A DNA stretch of 64,000 bases from Colivivens sp963626085 (GTDB lineage: Bacteria > Bacteroidota > Bacteroidia > Bacteroidales > Bacteroidaceae), in contig CAVFVJ010000002.1 in assembly GCA_963626085.1 (NCBI GenBank), forward strand, positions 44,848 to 108,847, written 5' to 3'. The notes under the pieces were generated by a model that had not been told where the DNA came from, did not search any database, and saw only the letters and a list, made by a program, of their open reading frames with translations. This document shows positions 17,913 through 26,635 of the stretch, in pieces. The position numbers and the translations under genes were made by a program. Each line of letters begins with the position of its first letter. The first letter of the stretch is position 1.

Positions 17913-17949
17913 ATGCATTTTATTCAGTTTGCAGATGAATAAAATGCAT
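17913..17949. promoter_or_regulatory. Palindromic ArgR-type operator upstream of argR
   Basis: A 14-bp perfect inverted repeat, ATGCATTTTATTCA (17913-17926) and TGAATAAAATGCAT (17936-17949), 9-base spacer. Each arm is itself close to the ARG box half-site pair TGAAT-N4-ATTCA, with one half degenerate, so the pair resembles the double ARG box of E. coli operators (centres 23 bases apart here). It lies just upstream of the argR -33 box, in the gap before lpxH's stop. Confidence 0.65.
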
Positions 17950-17970
17950 AAAACATCGTATTTGACAAAT

Positions 17971-18735
17971 TCAAAGTTCTGTTTCGCCCTCGATATAATT
18001 GCCTGTCACAAATGTTGTGCCGTCGAAGGACGCATAAGTAAACAAGCTGTACCACTCGCCCAAAATCACCACACGACAGTCGTGCCCAATCATCAGGTCG
18101 AGTTCGATATGCCTGTGTCCGAATATGAAATAGTTGACTCCTGGATGCGATGCGAGATACTCTTTTGCGAACACCACAAGGTTTTCATCTCGTTCGCCCT
18201 TATACGGTTCTTCACCTGCCGTCAGGTGTCTTTCCCTACTACTCTTAGCCCAATTGAGTCCGAAGTTCATGAACAGGCAAGGATGGATGACACGCGCCAG
18301 ACGCTGCAAAGTCTTATTGCGGAAACACCAAAACATGAAACGAGCCATGTAGTCATGCCTGTCCACGTCAAAGGTATGTCCATGGGCAAGATAGAACTCC
18401 TTTCCGTAGATTTCCAACAGACACGGTTCTTTATGTATGGTCACACCACACTCAGTCTTCAGATAGTCTGTCATCCACATGTCGTGGTTGCCAGTGAAGT
18501 AATGCACCTCCACCCCCATGTCCGTCAGTTCGCTCAACTTCCCAAGGAAGCGTGTGTAGCCCTTGGGCACCACCTCCTTATACTCGAACCAAAAGTCGAA
18601 CATGTCACCGAGCAGATACACTGCCTCCGCCTTGTGCTTGATTGAGTCAAGAAACCTGACGAGTTTACGTTCCTGCGTCCTCTTGTGTTCAAGTGCACGA
18701 CTACCCAAATGTGCGTCTGACAAGAAATAAACCAT
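17971..18735 (-). CDS. lpxH: UDP-2,3-diacylglucosamine diphosphatase (LpxH-type)
   Basis: Metallophosphoesterase that makes lipid X in lipid A synthesis at the inner membrane surface. All five metal and active-site blocks are present: FLSDAHLG at the N-terminus, LLGDMFDFWFEY, FTGNHDMWM, LAHGHTFD and IFGHRHIE. The GDMFDFW form and the Arg/His pair in the cap are those of LpxH rather than LpxI. Length is 254 residues. It ends the run glycosyltransferase-radC-DUF59-lpxH on the - strand, 34 bases after DUF59. Confidence 0.88.
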   Translation of the reverse strand: MVYFLSDAHLGSRALEHKRTQERKLVRFLDSIKHKAEAVYLLGDMFDFWFEYKEVVPKGYTRFLGKLSELTDMGVEVHYFTGNHDMWMTDYLKTECGVTIHKEPCLLEIYGKEFYLAHGHTFDVDRHDYMARFMFWCFRNKTLQRLARVIHPCLFMNFGLNWAKSSRERHLTAGEEPYKGERDENLVVFAKEYLASHPGVNYFIFGHRHIELDLMIGHDCRVVILGEWYSLFTYASFDGTTFVTGNYIEGETEL

Positions 18736-18769
18736 AGTCTGTTGATTATATTTGCTAAACTACATAAAA

Positions 18770-19081
18770 CTACATGAATCCCAAGTCGAGTTTGGCCGCG
18801 TCACTCATCATGTCCTTGTTCCATTCCGGTTCATACACGATATTCACATTCACGTTCTTGACCCCATCGATGGACCCCACCTTCTGTTCAATGTCCTCCA
18901 CAATGAAGTCTGCGGCAGGGCAGGAAGGAGCGGTAAGGGTCATATCGATATTGACCACATTATCGTCCGACACGTCGATCTTGTATATCAGTCCGAGATC
19001 ATAAACGTTCACCGGTATCTCCGGGTCGAAGACGGTCTTGAGCATCTTCACCGTCTCTACTTCTATGTCATATTTTTCCAT
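18770..19081 (-). CDS. DUF59/MIP18-family Fe-S assembly factor
   Basis: Small metal-sulfur cluster assembly protein (PaaD/SufT/MIP18 family), 103 residues from the ATG at 19081; an upstream TTG would add three residues. Family hallmarks are VFDPEIPVNVYDLGLIY at residues 15-31 and MTLTAPSCPAADFI with the conserved Cys. It helps load or repair Fe-S clusters on client proteins; the client is unknown. Its start overlaps the end of radC by 14 bases, so the two are probably translated together. Confidence 0.88.
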   Translation of the reverse strand: MEKYDIEVETVKMLKTVFDPEIPVNVYDLGLIYKIDVSDDNVVNIDMTLTAPSCPAADFIVEDIEQKVGSIDGVKNVNVNIVYEPEWNKDMMSDAAKLDLGFM

Positions 19082-19754
19082 TGTCTGCAAAACTATAATA
19101 TTGTCCGTCAGTCACAATCACATGGTCTATAAGACGTATGTTCATCGTTTCCGAAGCGGACATAATTCTCTTCGTTATATTCTCGTCATCCCTGCTCGGA
19201 CAGAGGGTGCCGGAAGGATGGTTATGGCAAACCACCATGTTCGTAGCCTCAACTATCAGAGCTTCCTTCAGTATCATCCGCACATCCACAGCAGTCTGTG
19301 TCAGTCCTCCGCTGCTCAGCCGCACTTTCTTGATGACCCTTGCGCTGTTATTGAGCAACAGTACCCAGAACTCTTCATGCGGCAAGTCCTGCATCATCGG
19401 GCGCATCATGTTGTATACATCCTCAGCCGTCTCTATCCGACAATTGTCACTCGCCTTCTCCAAGGCGCGCCTCCGTCCAATCTCAGTTGCAGCCTTTATT
19501 GTCAGCGCCTTAGCCATCCCTATCCCGTTGAATGCAGTCAGTTCCTCTATCGTCATCTTACTCAGCACCGACAACCGGTTGTCACATGCACCCATCACAT
19601 CCTTCATCAACTCCACCGCTGACTTCTTCGGAGTCCCAGAGCCTATCAGTATCGCCAGGAGTTCAGCATTGGTCAACGACTGTTCTCCCTTCTCCATCAT
19701 CTTCTCACGCGGACGGTCTTCCACCGCCCAGTTCCTTATTGAACTATTGTTCAT
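19068..19754 (-). CDS. radC: RadC-type JAB-domain protein
   Basis: A helix-hairpin-helix plus JAB/MPN protein. Residues 45-90 contain the HhH motif (LTAFNGIGMAKALTIKAA), and residues 105-229 the JAB metallo-domain with VVCHNHPSGTLCPSRDDENIT, the His-x-His and Asp metal ligands that in other JAB proteins make a deubiquitinase-like active site. The name radC is historical; its part in DNA repair is not established. Start: ATG at 19754, with a GTG just upstream. It overlaps DUF59 by 14 bases. Confidence 0.9.
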   Translation of the reverse strand: MNNSSIRNWAVEDRPREKMMEKGEQSLTNAELLAILIGSGTPKKSAVELMKDVMGACDNRLSVLSKMTIEELTAFNGIGMAKALTIKAATEIGRRRALEKASDNCRIETAEDVYNMMRPMMQDLPHEEFWVLLLNNSARVIKKVRLSSGGLTQTAVDVRMILKEALIVEATNMVVCHNHPSGTLCPSRDDENITKRIMSASETMNIRLIDHVIVTDGQYYSFADNGKI

Positions 19755-19805
19755 CACTTTAATAATAACTGTTGTTTCCTTTTGTAGTCTGTAACCGCAC
19801 TGCGG

Positions 19806-20819
19806 TCAGTCGTAGAATTTCTTCTCGAAAGCACAGAACTCACCTCTGCGCAGTATGCATCTCAGCCACCAAGCCTTCATGAACCCAAGTCCGTAACCAA
19901 TCAGCTGCACGAACGCAGCCTCCACCGACAGAATCCCTATGGACATGCTCTTGTTTTGCTTGGATGCGTCTATGAATAGCAGCAGACAGTACAGGACTAC
20001 TGGCAGGATGGTGTACATCCATAAGTCCGAACCGGTCAGACGGAGGACGAGCGACAGCACAACCAGCACAACCACACCCACCGTGAAGGCGGCAGGCAAC
20101 AGATGAACCAGCTTCAGCGTACCCGGATGCCTCTTCTCCAGATTGATACGTGCAATACCAGAGTTGAACACCTGCTTGAAAAACTTCTCCATGTCCGTGC
20201 GCCGCTTGTGCCACACCCACGCACCGGGGAACAGTCGACAACTGTATCCAGCCTCGAACACACGTATACTGAAGTCGATGTCCTCACCGAACCGCATCTT
20301 GGAAAAGCCACCCAAGTTATTGTAGACCTCCCTACGGACACCCATGTTGAACGACCGGGGATAGAACTTGTCCATCTTCTTCTTGCCGCCACGTATTCCG
20401 CCTGTGGTGAAGAAGCTTGTCATGCTGTAGCTTATAGCTTTCTGCACAGGGGTGAAGGAGTCAGCCGCGCGGTCCGGACCACCGAACGCATCGCACGGTT
20501 GTTCACGCAGTTCCCTGTCGACCTCCTCCAGATAATGGGACGGAAGGACACAGTCGCTGTCAAGAATGATTACATAGTCGCCCTTAGCTCTGGCAACACC
20601 GTAGTTTCTGGAATCGCCCGGTCCACTGTTCTCCTTATAATAATAGGTAAGGTGCAACTTCCCACTGTACTTCTCGGTGACAGTCTTGCACGGATTCTTT
20701 GACCCATCCTCAACGACAATCACCTCAAAGTCCGTCACAGTCTGTAGAGTCAGACTCTGCAGCAGTTCATCCACCTCCTCGGGACGGTTGAACACAGGTA
20801 TTATGACTGAGTATCGCAT
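19806..20819 (-). CDS. GT2-family glycosyltransferase, membrane-anchored
   Basis: Family 2 glycosyltransferase. The GT-A domain starts with MRYSVIIPVFNRPEEVDELLQSL and contains ILDSDCVLP, the DxD metal motif, and EDIDFSIRVFEAGY, the ED acceptor motif. Two or three hydrophobic segments at about residues 240-320 anchor it in the membrane and resemble those of transferases acting on lipid-linked glycans. Length is 337 residues. The donor and acceptor are unknown. It leads the - strand run that continues into radC (51-base gap) and has its own promoter upstream (-33 TTG 20881-20879, TACATTTG 20858-20851). Confidence 0.85.
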   Translation of the reverse strand: MRYSVIIPVFNRPEEVDELLQSLTLQTVTDFEVIVVEDGSKNPCKTVTEKYSGKLHLTYYYKENSGPGDSRNYGVARAKGDYVIILDSDCVLPSHYLEEVDRELREQPCDAFGGPDRAADSFTPVQKAISYSMTSFFTTGGIRGGKKKMDKFYPRSFNMGVRREVYNNLGGFSKMRFGEDIDFSIRVFEAGYSCRLFPGAWVWHKRRTDMEKFFKQVFNSGIARINLEKRHPGTLKLVHLLPAAFTVGVVVLVVLSLVLRLTGSDLWMYTILPVVLYCLLLFIDASKQNKSMSIGILSVEAAFVQLIGYGLGFMKAWWLRCILRRGEFCAFEKKFYD

Positions 20820-20850
20820 GCCTTTTCTGTTTTCTCGATTATACTCGCTG

Positions 20851-20881
20851 CAAATGTAAGCAAATTATGGTTCTGAATCAA
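20851..20881 (-). promoter_or_regulatory. Promoter of glycosyltransferase-radC-DUF59-lpxH run
   Basis: On the - strand, TTG at 20881-20879 and TACATTTG at 20858-20851 are 20 bases apart, matching the Bacteroidota promoter. The box sits 32 bases before the glycosyltransferase ATG. Confidence 0.65.
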
Positions 20882-20900
20882 GGATTGTACGGAAAAAGTG

Positions 20901-21641
20901 CTACTCGATATAGAAAGTGAGTACAATCATCTTGTTGCGCCCCTTATCCACCGAGTTGGTATAAATCATAGGAGTCGCCTCCGTGATGTCCGTACGGTTC
21001 TTGTTGACGATGTTGGCAAGACCGTAACAGAACTTGAGTTCAGGTATGAACTTGAAGAAAGGAAGATAGAAGTCGCACCCCAGTCCCACTTCCAGGAAGC
21101 AGTCGAAATGATTCAGAAGTAAGTTGCGCTGTTTCTTCACCGTCAGGTCGTACACTGGATTGACTCCGCACATGACATAAGGGCGGAAGTTGTTGAACCT
21201 CTCCCCCGACACCTTCAAATCAATCGGCAGGGATATGTAAGTGGACTTCATGTTCTGCACGTTGGTCTCACCCGTGCGGTAGTTTATGAAGCGAGTGTTT
21301 TTCTCTCCGAAATGCATTGTCGGCACTGCCCTCAGAGCCAGGTGGTCGTTTATCTTCATTTCCCCGAGGATACCCACACTGAACCCCGGCTCATAGTTCG
21401 CCACGTCAGTGAACCACTGGTTGCCCTCCTCATCGGTAAACCCATTGTTCACATACTCGATATCCTGAAGGTTTATTCCTGCGAGGAAGCCGTAATGGTA
21501 CGGACGCTGGTCGATATAAGGACGGTTCATCACCTTACGGGTCTGCGCACATGCCAGTCTGTCTGCAGGGAACACCGACCCGAGCACACAGACGACAGCC
21601 ACAAGCAGCAGCCTCATCATGTTCGTTCTTACTGTATACAT
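20901..21641 (-). CDS. porT: PorT-family outer membrane protein (type IX secretion)
   Basis: Beta-barrel protein of the PorT family, needed for type IX secretion in Porphyromonas. A signal peptide is visible (MMRLLLVAVVCVLGSVFPADRLACAQ) and the mature part has the PorT patterns RPYHYGFLAGINLQD, YEPGFSVGILGEMKIN and FRPYVMCGVNPVYDLT, ending in a barrel strand (MIVLTFYIE). About 246 residues from the ATG at 21641; a longer start at 21662 cannot be excluded. No other por genes are in the window, which is normal since the T9SS genes are scattered. Confidence is moderate because small barrels are similar to each other. Confidence 0.75.
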   Translation of the reverse strand: MYTVRTNMMRLLLVAVVCVLGSVFPADRLACAQTRKVMNRPYIDQRPYHYGFLAGINLQDIEYVNNGFTDEEGNQWFTDVANYEPGFSVGILGEMKINDHLALRAVPTMHFGEKNTRFINYRTGETNVQNMKSTYISLPIDLKVSGERFNNFRPYVMCGVNPVYDLTVKKQRNLLLNHFDCFLEVGLGCDFYLPFFKFIPELKFCYGLANIVNKNRTDITEATPMIYTNSVDKGRNKMIVLTFYIE

Positions 21642-21703
21642 ATTATTATAAACGTCCGACATGTCCGTTTATTGCATTGTCCGCACCTCCAAAGACAAAG
21701 AAA

Positions 21704-21724
21704 GCTGAGATTATACCTCTCAGC
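21704..21724 (-). terminator. Terminator of rpmH
   Basis: Stem GCTGAGA (21704-21710) and TCTCAGC (21718-21724) with a 7-base loop, followed on the - strand by TTTCTTTGTCTTTGG. It lies 31 bases after the rpmH stop codon. Confidence 0.6.
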
Positions 21725-21755
21725 CTTATACTTTGTCGTTCTGTCCGTTCAACGG

Positions 21756-21914
21756 TTATTTCTTTCCGTGGAACTCTGTTGAGACAGTAAGAGACTTGCG
21801 TCCTTTCCTGCGGCGTGCAGACAATACGCGACGACCATTCTTTGTCGTCATACGCTGACGGAAACCGTGCTTATTGATTCTTTTACGGTTGTGCGGTTGA
21901 AATGTTCTTTTCAT
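21756..21914 (-). CDS. rpmH: 50S ribosomal protein L34
   Basis: Translating the - strand from the ATG at 21914 to the TAA at 21756 gives a 52-residue protein that starts MKRTFQPHNRKRINKHGF and continues with the RQRM and NGRRVLSARRRKGR blocks, the L34 signature, then SLTVSTEFHGKK. It is a structural protein of the large ribosomal subunit. The dnaA/rnpA neighbours usual in other phyla are absent here; the gene sits alone, with efp diverging upstream, as in other Bacteroidota. Confidence 0.96.
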   Translation of the reverse strand: MKRTFQPHNRKRINKHGFRQRMTTKNGRRVLSARRRKGRKSLTVSTEFHGKK

Positions 21915-22004
21915 CTTCTATCTGTTTTAATTTATTACTACTTACAATCACCAAATCACTGTGCTGCAATAGGCAAAGCCTCTGTTTATTGCGCAAACAG
22001 CGTG

Positions 22005-22035
22005 CAAATTTAGTGATTTTATGTAACTCAGCAAA
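22005..22035 (-). promoter_or_regulatory. rpmH promoter
   Basis: On the - strand, TTTG at 22035-22032 and TAAATTTG at 22012-22005, 19 bases apart: a near-ideal Bacteroidota promoter. It predicts a leader of about 85 bases before rpmH. Confidence 0.7.
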
Positions 22036-22065
22036 AAGAAACATCGTTTTTTCATCTACTTTTTT

Positions 22066-22094
22066 TGTTCTCTTACAAAAAACCTCTAATTTTG
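22066..22094 (+). promoter_or_regulatory. efp promoter
   Basis: TTG at 22066-22068 and TAATTTTG at 22087-22094, 18 bases apart, on the + strand and divergent from the rpmH promoter. It predicts a leader of about 60 bases before the efp ATG. Confidence 0.7.
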
Positions 22095-22158
22095 CACCCG
22101 ATTTCAAAACGTGAATAACAATATAAACATAGATTATTTCAAATACAACTAAAGCAGT

Positions 22159-22731
22159 ATGGCTATTCTAGCAGGAGACATTAAGAAAGGCGTTTGCCTC
22201 CGCCTCGATGACGGCAAGATTTGGGTAGTAATAGATTTCCTCCACAAGAAACCGGGCAAGGGAAATACAGTCATGATCACAAAACTCCGCAACGTGGAAG
22301 ACGGACGTGTGCTTGAGCGCACATGGATTGTCTCTGCAAAGTTGGACGACGTGACTGTGTCACACCAGCAGTTCCAGTACCTCTACAAGGAGGGCGAGGA
22401 CATGGTGTTCATGAATACCGAGACATTCGAGCAGGTCAACATAAACAAGGACTTGATTACTGGCGGAGACTTCCTCAAGGAAGGTGAGACTATGGTGATG
22501 GCGTCTATCGACGACCAGACTGGTGCTATCTTGACTGCTGAGGCTCCTGTGAAGATTATCCTTAAGGTTACATACACTGAACCAGGACTTAAGGGCGACA
22601 CTGCCACCAACGCTACCAAGCCTGCAACCTTGGAGACTGGTGTCGAAATCCGCGTGCCTCTGTTTATCAACGAGGGCGACATGATAGAGGTTGACACTCG
22701 CGACGGCAGTTACGTGTCACGCAAATCATAA
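22159..22731 (+). CDS. efp: Elongation factor P
   Basis: Three-domain translation factor that relieves ribosome stalling at proline runs. KOW-like N-domain residues 1-62 carries the loop KPGKGN with Lys34, the residue that is modified in many bacteria; the two OB-like domains follow, ending with the efp signature PLFINEGDMIEVDTRDGSYVSR at about 166-187. Length is 190 residues (188 in E. coli). The start ATG is preceded by the promoter at 22066-22094, and a strong terminator follows. Lys34 would be the site of any modification, but no modification enzyme gene is in the window. Confidence 0.97.
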   Translation: MAILAGDIKKGVCLRLDDGKIWVVIDFLHKKPGKGNTVMITKLRNVEDGRVLERTWIVSAKLDDVTVSHQQFQYLYKEGEDMVFMNTETFEQVNINKDLITGGDFLKEGETMVMASIDDQTGAILTAEAPVKIILKVTYTEPGLKGDTATNATKPATLETGVEIRVPLFINEGDMIEVDTRDGSYVSRKS

Positions 22732-22766
22732 GACAGAACTCTTTCATACTCAATATATGGTTTGGC

Positions 22767-22805
22767 GAAATGCCATCCACACCTTGCGGTGTCGGATGGC
22801 ATTTC
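22767..22805 (+). terminator. Terminator between efp and GH2 gene
   Basis: 17-bp stem (22767-22783 with 22788-22805, one bulged C at 22793, four-base loop TTGC) followed by a T-rich run on the + strand (22806-22810). It ends efp and, read from the other side, may end the convergent glycosidase transcript. Confidence 0.8.
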
Positions 22806-22854
22806 TTTTTCATCTTATCCCACTTACGGTCTTTGCCAAAGAGGCTACCGCATG

Positions 22855-25254
22855 TCAGTGGGTCTTCAGCTTCATCGATGTGCCCTTCAGTGTCGGTGAG
22901 GACACACTTACACGTACGTCACCGGCGGTCTGTGTCGAGCGAAGCACAAGGAGCACCTGTCCCCTGTACATCTTCTTCGGGTTCACGTCAAACAACTCAG
23001 CCGTATAATGGTCTCCGTTGTCAATCGCCTGTACCGCAGCGTTTCCACTCACGTCAATCCTTACCTCGTCTGCTGCGGTAGGTACTGCGTTCCCGTTCTT
23101 GTCGACTGCATACACATGTATGTACTTCAGTCCCATTCCGTCCGCACGCCAGTCCGAAGGCTCTTCCTCCAGTCGCAATTTCACAGCCTTACCAGTAGTC
23201 TTCAGTTCATGACGAGCCACTTCCCGTCCGCCAGTCATCGCCACAGCAGTGATTTTACCACCAGTACCGTAGTCCACAGAATCCCACAGGATGCGGTTCT
23301 TGTCCTTGCCCTGTCCGTCGTTCTTCTTCACACCAAGCGAGACACCGTTGACAAACAGCTCTGCCTCCTCAGCATTGGTAAAGACAAAGACCTTCTGCTT
23401 GGAGTTGTCCGCACGGTTCCAGTGGCTTGAGAGGAACGATGTCCCCACGGTATTGTCGTTCCAGTAGATTTCCTCACCCTTGCCGTCCTGCACAGCGATA
23501 CGGCACAGCGGTTCGTCCACGAACGCACTCTTGATGAGGTAAGCCTGTGGGTACGGGTCGAGGTTATGGCTGAAGAACGAGAAGTTCCAGCCCTTCTTGG
23601 GCCAGCCGTTGGACTCACCCCAGTACTCTATGGCACCCCAGTAGGCAAGCCCCACCATCTTATCCCTGTCCATACCTTCCCACGGCCCGAGCAAGTCGTT
23701 CACCGTAGCCTCGCTCTGATAAATTATCAGGTCGGGATTATGCTCCAGGTAACCCTTGTACGCAGGGTACTGATAGTTGTACGCAGCCACATCAGTGACA
23801 CACGACAGCTCAGGCGGATTGAAATTGCCCTCCCACTCAGGGTCGTTGCGTATTGCGTTGGCCCTTGACGGGAACATCGCCACCATGGTCTTGCGTGTGG
23901 GGTCATACCTCTGCGCCAGCACCTTCATTAGTCGGTAGGTAGTTACGCCCCAGTCGTTTGTAGGGAAACCGCCCCATCCCTCTACTATCTGCAGTTCATT
24001 GCCGAAGCTCCACATGATGACACTCGGATGGTTGCGGTCACGACGAATCCATTCAGCCTCCGCCTTGTACCACAGTTGGTCGAACGGCTCGCTGGCGACC
24101 CACATGTTACCTCCCTGCTGCCACTTGTCGAACAACTCGTCCACGATCAGTATACCGTACTTGTCCGCCAGTTTCAGGAACGCTGGCGAATAGGGGTTGT
24201 GGCTCGTGCGCACATGGTTGTAGCCGAACGCCTTCAGCATCTTGAACTGACGTTCAATACCGTCCTCGAAGGCAGCTGCGCCCAGCACACCCATGTCATG
24301 ATGGTTGGCAATACCCTTCAGGTACACCTTCTTTCCGTTCAGTTTGAAACCCTCTTCCTTCGTAAACTCCACGGTACGGATACCGAACTCGTCGCTCACA
24401 CGGTCGATTACCTCCCCGTCTTTCTTCAGCACCACTTCTGCGCGGTAGAGGTTAGGAGTCTCACACGACCACAGTTCCGGATTAGCCACCTGCAGAAGAG
24501 GCATTTTGACCTCGTTGATTGCCAGTTTGATGTATTTGGGTACGTCGCACCGTCCTTCAGCCACCACCTTTCCGTGGGGGTCGGTTATGCGACTCTCGAG
24601 AGTCATGTCGTACCGCTGCGCCCTCGCACCCTCAATCTCCACCTGCAGTGCCACCTCAGCTTTGTCAGCCGCCACTGTCGGAGTCGTGATGTAGAGTCCG
24701 TGACGAGTCACACTGATGGGGTTCTTTATATAAAGGTGTACGTCACGGAAGATGCCACCGCCTGTGTACCAGCGCGACTTGCCGCCTGAGGCGACGTCGC
24801 ACTTCACGTTGATGATGTTCTCCTCACCGTACTTCAAGTACTTGCTGACATCGAACTCCGCTCCCAGATAGCCGTAGGTAATCTTACCGACAGGCTTACC
24901 GTTGACGTTTATCTCACCGCTTGTCATGATGCCCTCAAAATCGAGCAGCACCTTCTTTCCCTGCCAGGCGGTGTCCGCCTCAAAATGTTTCTGGTAGAGG
25001 GCAGAGGGCGAGTCCTTGAAGCCCCTCGCCTTGTCGGCTTTCTCGTTCCACGGCAGTTCCATCTGATAGTCGTGGGGAAGGTTCACCACCCTCCAGCCTG
25101 TATCGTCCATCAACGGCTTCACAGCCTTAGTGTCTTCCTCTCCGTCCAGCAGTTTGAACCGCCAGTCGAAATTCATCAGAATGCCCGTCCGCTCTTGGGC
25201 GAAAGCCACAGAGCAGCAAAACAAGGCAACAATCGCAAATAAGGTTTTCTTCAT
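22855..25254 (-). CDS. Secreted glycoside hydrolase family 2 (beta-galactosidase type)
   Basis: Exported glycosidase of 799 residues. Signal peptide MKKTLFAIVALFCCSVAFAQ. Sugar-binding jelly-roll at about 30-200 (WRVVNLPHDYQ, RWYTGGGIFRDVHLY), Ig-like domain 200-310, TIM barrel 310-590 and a C-terminal Ig-like domain (VFVFTNAEEAELFVNGVSLG) to the end. The acid/base Glu is in WSFGNEL (about residue 420) and the nucleophile in IIYQSEAT (about residue 515), the usual GH2 spacing. The glycan it cleaves cannot be read from this; no susCD pair is next to it, so it is not inside an obvious polysaccharide locus. It may be co-transcribed with the aminotransferase upstream (68-base gap). Confidence 0.9.
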   Translation of the reverse strand: MKKTLFAIVALFCCSVAFAQERTGILMNFDWRFKLLDGEEDTKAVKPLMDDTGWRVVNLPHDYQMELPWNEKADKARGFKDSPSALYQKHFEADTAWQGKKVLLDFEGIMTSGEINVNGKPVGKITYGYLGAEFDVSKYLKYGEENIINVKCDVASGGKSRWYTGGGIFRDVHLYIKNPISVTRHGLYITTPTVAADKAEVALQVEIEGARAQRYDMTLESRITDPHGKVVAEGRCDVPKYIKLAINEVKMPLLQVANPELWSCETPNLYRAEVVLKKDGEVIDRVSDEFGIRTVEFTKEEGFKLNGKKVYLKGIANHHDMGVLGAAAFEDGIERQFKMLKAFGYNHVRTSHNPYSPAFLKLADKYGILIVDELFDKWQQGGNMWVASEPFDQLWYKAEAEWIRRDRNHPSVIMWSFGNELQIVEGWGGFPTNDWGVTTYRLMKVLAQRYDPTRKTMVAMFPSRANAIRNDPEWEGNFNPPELSCVTDVAAYNYQYPAYKGYLEHNPDLIIYQSEATVNDLLGPWEGMDRDKMVGLAYWGAIEYWGESNGWPKKGWNFSFFSHNLDPYPQAYLIKSAFVDEPLCRIAVQDGKGEEIYWNDNTVGTSFLSSHWNRADNSKQKVFVFTNAEEAELFVNGVSLGVKKNDGQGKDKNRILWDSVDYGTGGKITAVAMTGGREVARHELKTTGKAVKLRLEEEPSDWRADGMGLKYIHVYAVDKNGNAVPTAADEVRIDVSGNAAVQAIDNGDHYTAELFDVNPKKMYRGQVLLVLRSTQTAGDVRVSVSSPTLKGTSMKLKTH

Positions 25255-25322
25255 AATTAATGTATTTGTTATTATTGGTTATTGGTTTTCGTTTCTGACT
25301 ATGTACTGTAGTCTTCTACAGA

Positions 25323-26516
25323 CTATGGCAAGTGCACAGCCTCCCTCAACTGTCCGAGCGCCTTCTCAATCATACTTCGTGGACAGCCCACGTTCATGCG
25401 CATAAACCCGTGTCCCTCTTTCTTGCCGAACATCTCACCGTCGTTCAGGGCGAGCTGGGCTTTGTTTACAAACAGGTTCGTCAGCCAGTCATGGGTAAGA
25501 CCGAGCCTGCGGCAGTCGAGCCACACGAGGAAACTGGCTTGTGGGCGCACCGGCACAATCTCTGGGATGTATTGCCGGAAGTAGTCCATCACAAAGTCCA
25601 CGTTCCCCTCCAGGTATTTGATCATCTCTCTGCGCCAAGGCTCACCCTGTTGCAATGCCGCTGTGGTGGCTATAGGGGCAAACAGATGGGGGGAGTTCAA
25701 CTCGCATGCTTCCAGCCAACCGAAGAACCGTTTCCTCAGGTCTGCGTCGGGGACTACAGCCCACGAGCTGACGATTCCCGACATGTTGAATGTCTTCGAA
25801 GGGGCAGAGAACACGATGGAGCACTTCGCTGCCTCTTCGCTCACCGAAGCGAAGGGGTGGTGCTTGTGTCCGAACAGAGCCATGTCGCAGTGTATCTCGT
25901 CACTTATCACAATCAGGTTGTGGGTTACTGCGAAGTGTGCGAGTCGCTGCAGTGTCTCCACCTGCCACACGATGCCTGCCGGGTTGTGCGGATTGGCAAG
26001 CACAAGCATACGGCAGTGGTTGTCGCACACCTGTTCCAGGTTGTCGAAGTCCATGTCGTAGCCAGTCAGTTCTCCCCTTTCGTTGTGCACTTCCTTCAAC
26101 GGATTCCACACCACCTCATGTCCGATGGCTTGCGGCACGAGGTAGAACGGATGGTAGATGGGTGGCTGCACAATGACCTTATCGTCTTTCTCCAACAAGG
26201 CGCGCATCGCCAGCCCTATGCCCTTCACTATTCCTGGAATGTAGCACAACCAGTCCTCCTGCACGTCCCACTGGTGGCGGTCATGTATCCACCCTGCAAT
26301 CACGCTCCAATAGTTGCGCGGAATCTCCGTGTAGCCGAACAGTGAGTGGTCCAGTCGTGTCCGTAGTGCGTCGGTGATGAACCGTGGGGTCTCCCACTCC
26401 ATGTCGGCAATCCACATGGGGGTGAGGTCTTCTCGTCCGAAAGTCTCCTTAAGTCCTTCATGCTTGATGTCGCCCGACCCCGTGCGGTCTATTATCTTGT
26501 CAAAATCATATACCAT
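25323..26516 (-). CDS. MalY/PatB-family PLP aminotransferase (C-S lyase type)
   Basis: Fold type I PLP enzyme of about 397 residues, the size of MalY/PatB cystathionine beta-lyases. The ATG at 26516 (MVYDFDKIIDRTGSGDIKHEG) is the family start; the 24 extra residues of a longer reading are not conserved-looking. Signatures are LTPMWIADMEWETP, LLANPHNPAG-like LVLANPHNPAGIVW, VISDEIHCDMALFG, and the Schiff-base Lys in FSAPSKTFNMSG. It probably breaks C-S bonds of cystathionine or cysteine (releasing pyruvate, ammonia and a thiol). No sulfur-metabolism gene is adjacent. It diverges from gltX. Confidence 0.88.
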   Translation of the reverse strand: MVYDFDKIIDRTGSGDIKHEGLKETFGREDLTPMWIADMEWETPRFITDALRTRLDHSLFGYTEIPRNYWSVIAGWIHDRHQWDVQEDWLCYIPGIVKGIGLAMRALLEKDDKVIVQPPIYHPFYLVPQAIGHEVVWNPLKEVHNERGELTGYDMDFDNLEQVCDNHCRMLVLANPHNPAGIVWQVETLQRLAHFAVTHNLIVISDEIHCDMALFGHKHHPFASVSEEAAKCSIVFSAPSKTFNMSGIVSSWAVVPDADLRKRFFGWLEACELNSPHLFAPIATTAALQQGEPWRREMIKYLEGNVDFVMDYFRQYIPEIVPVRPQASFLVWLDCRRLGLTHDWLTNLFVNKAQLALNDGEMFGKKEGHGFMRMNVGCPRSMIEKALGQLREAVHLP

Positions 26517-26543
26517 AGTATGCTCCAGTTTACAAATTCGTTG

Positions 26544-26551
26544 CAAAGATA
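26544..26551 (-). promoter_or_regulatory. -7 box for MalY/PatB gene
   Basis: TATCTTTG on the - strand, 27 bases before the ATG at 26516. A possible -33 CAA/TTG at 26574-26576 is 22 bases away, slightly long. Confidence 0.5.
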
Positions 26552-26596
26552 ATATAATAGTTGCACTGACAGACAACGATATTGTCATTTTTTCTC

Positions 26597-26604
26597 TATC
26601 TTTG
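26597..26604 (+). promoter_or_regulatory. -7 box for gltX
   Basis: TATCTTTG on the + strand, 31 bases before the gltX ATG. The -33 region has no well-placed TTTG. It drives the gltX-waaA-carbonic anhydrase-yfhO run. Confidence 0.5.
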
Positions 26605-26635
26605 CAATCTAAACTTTTCTAATTAATATAATTCT

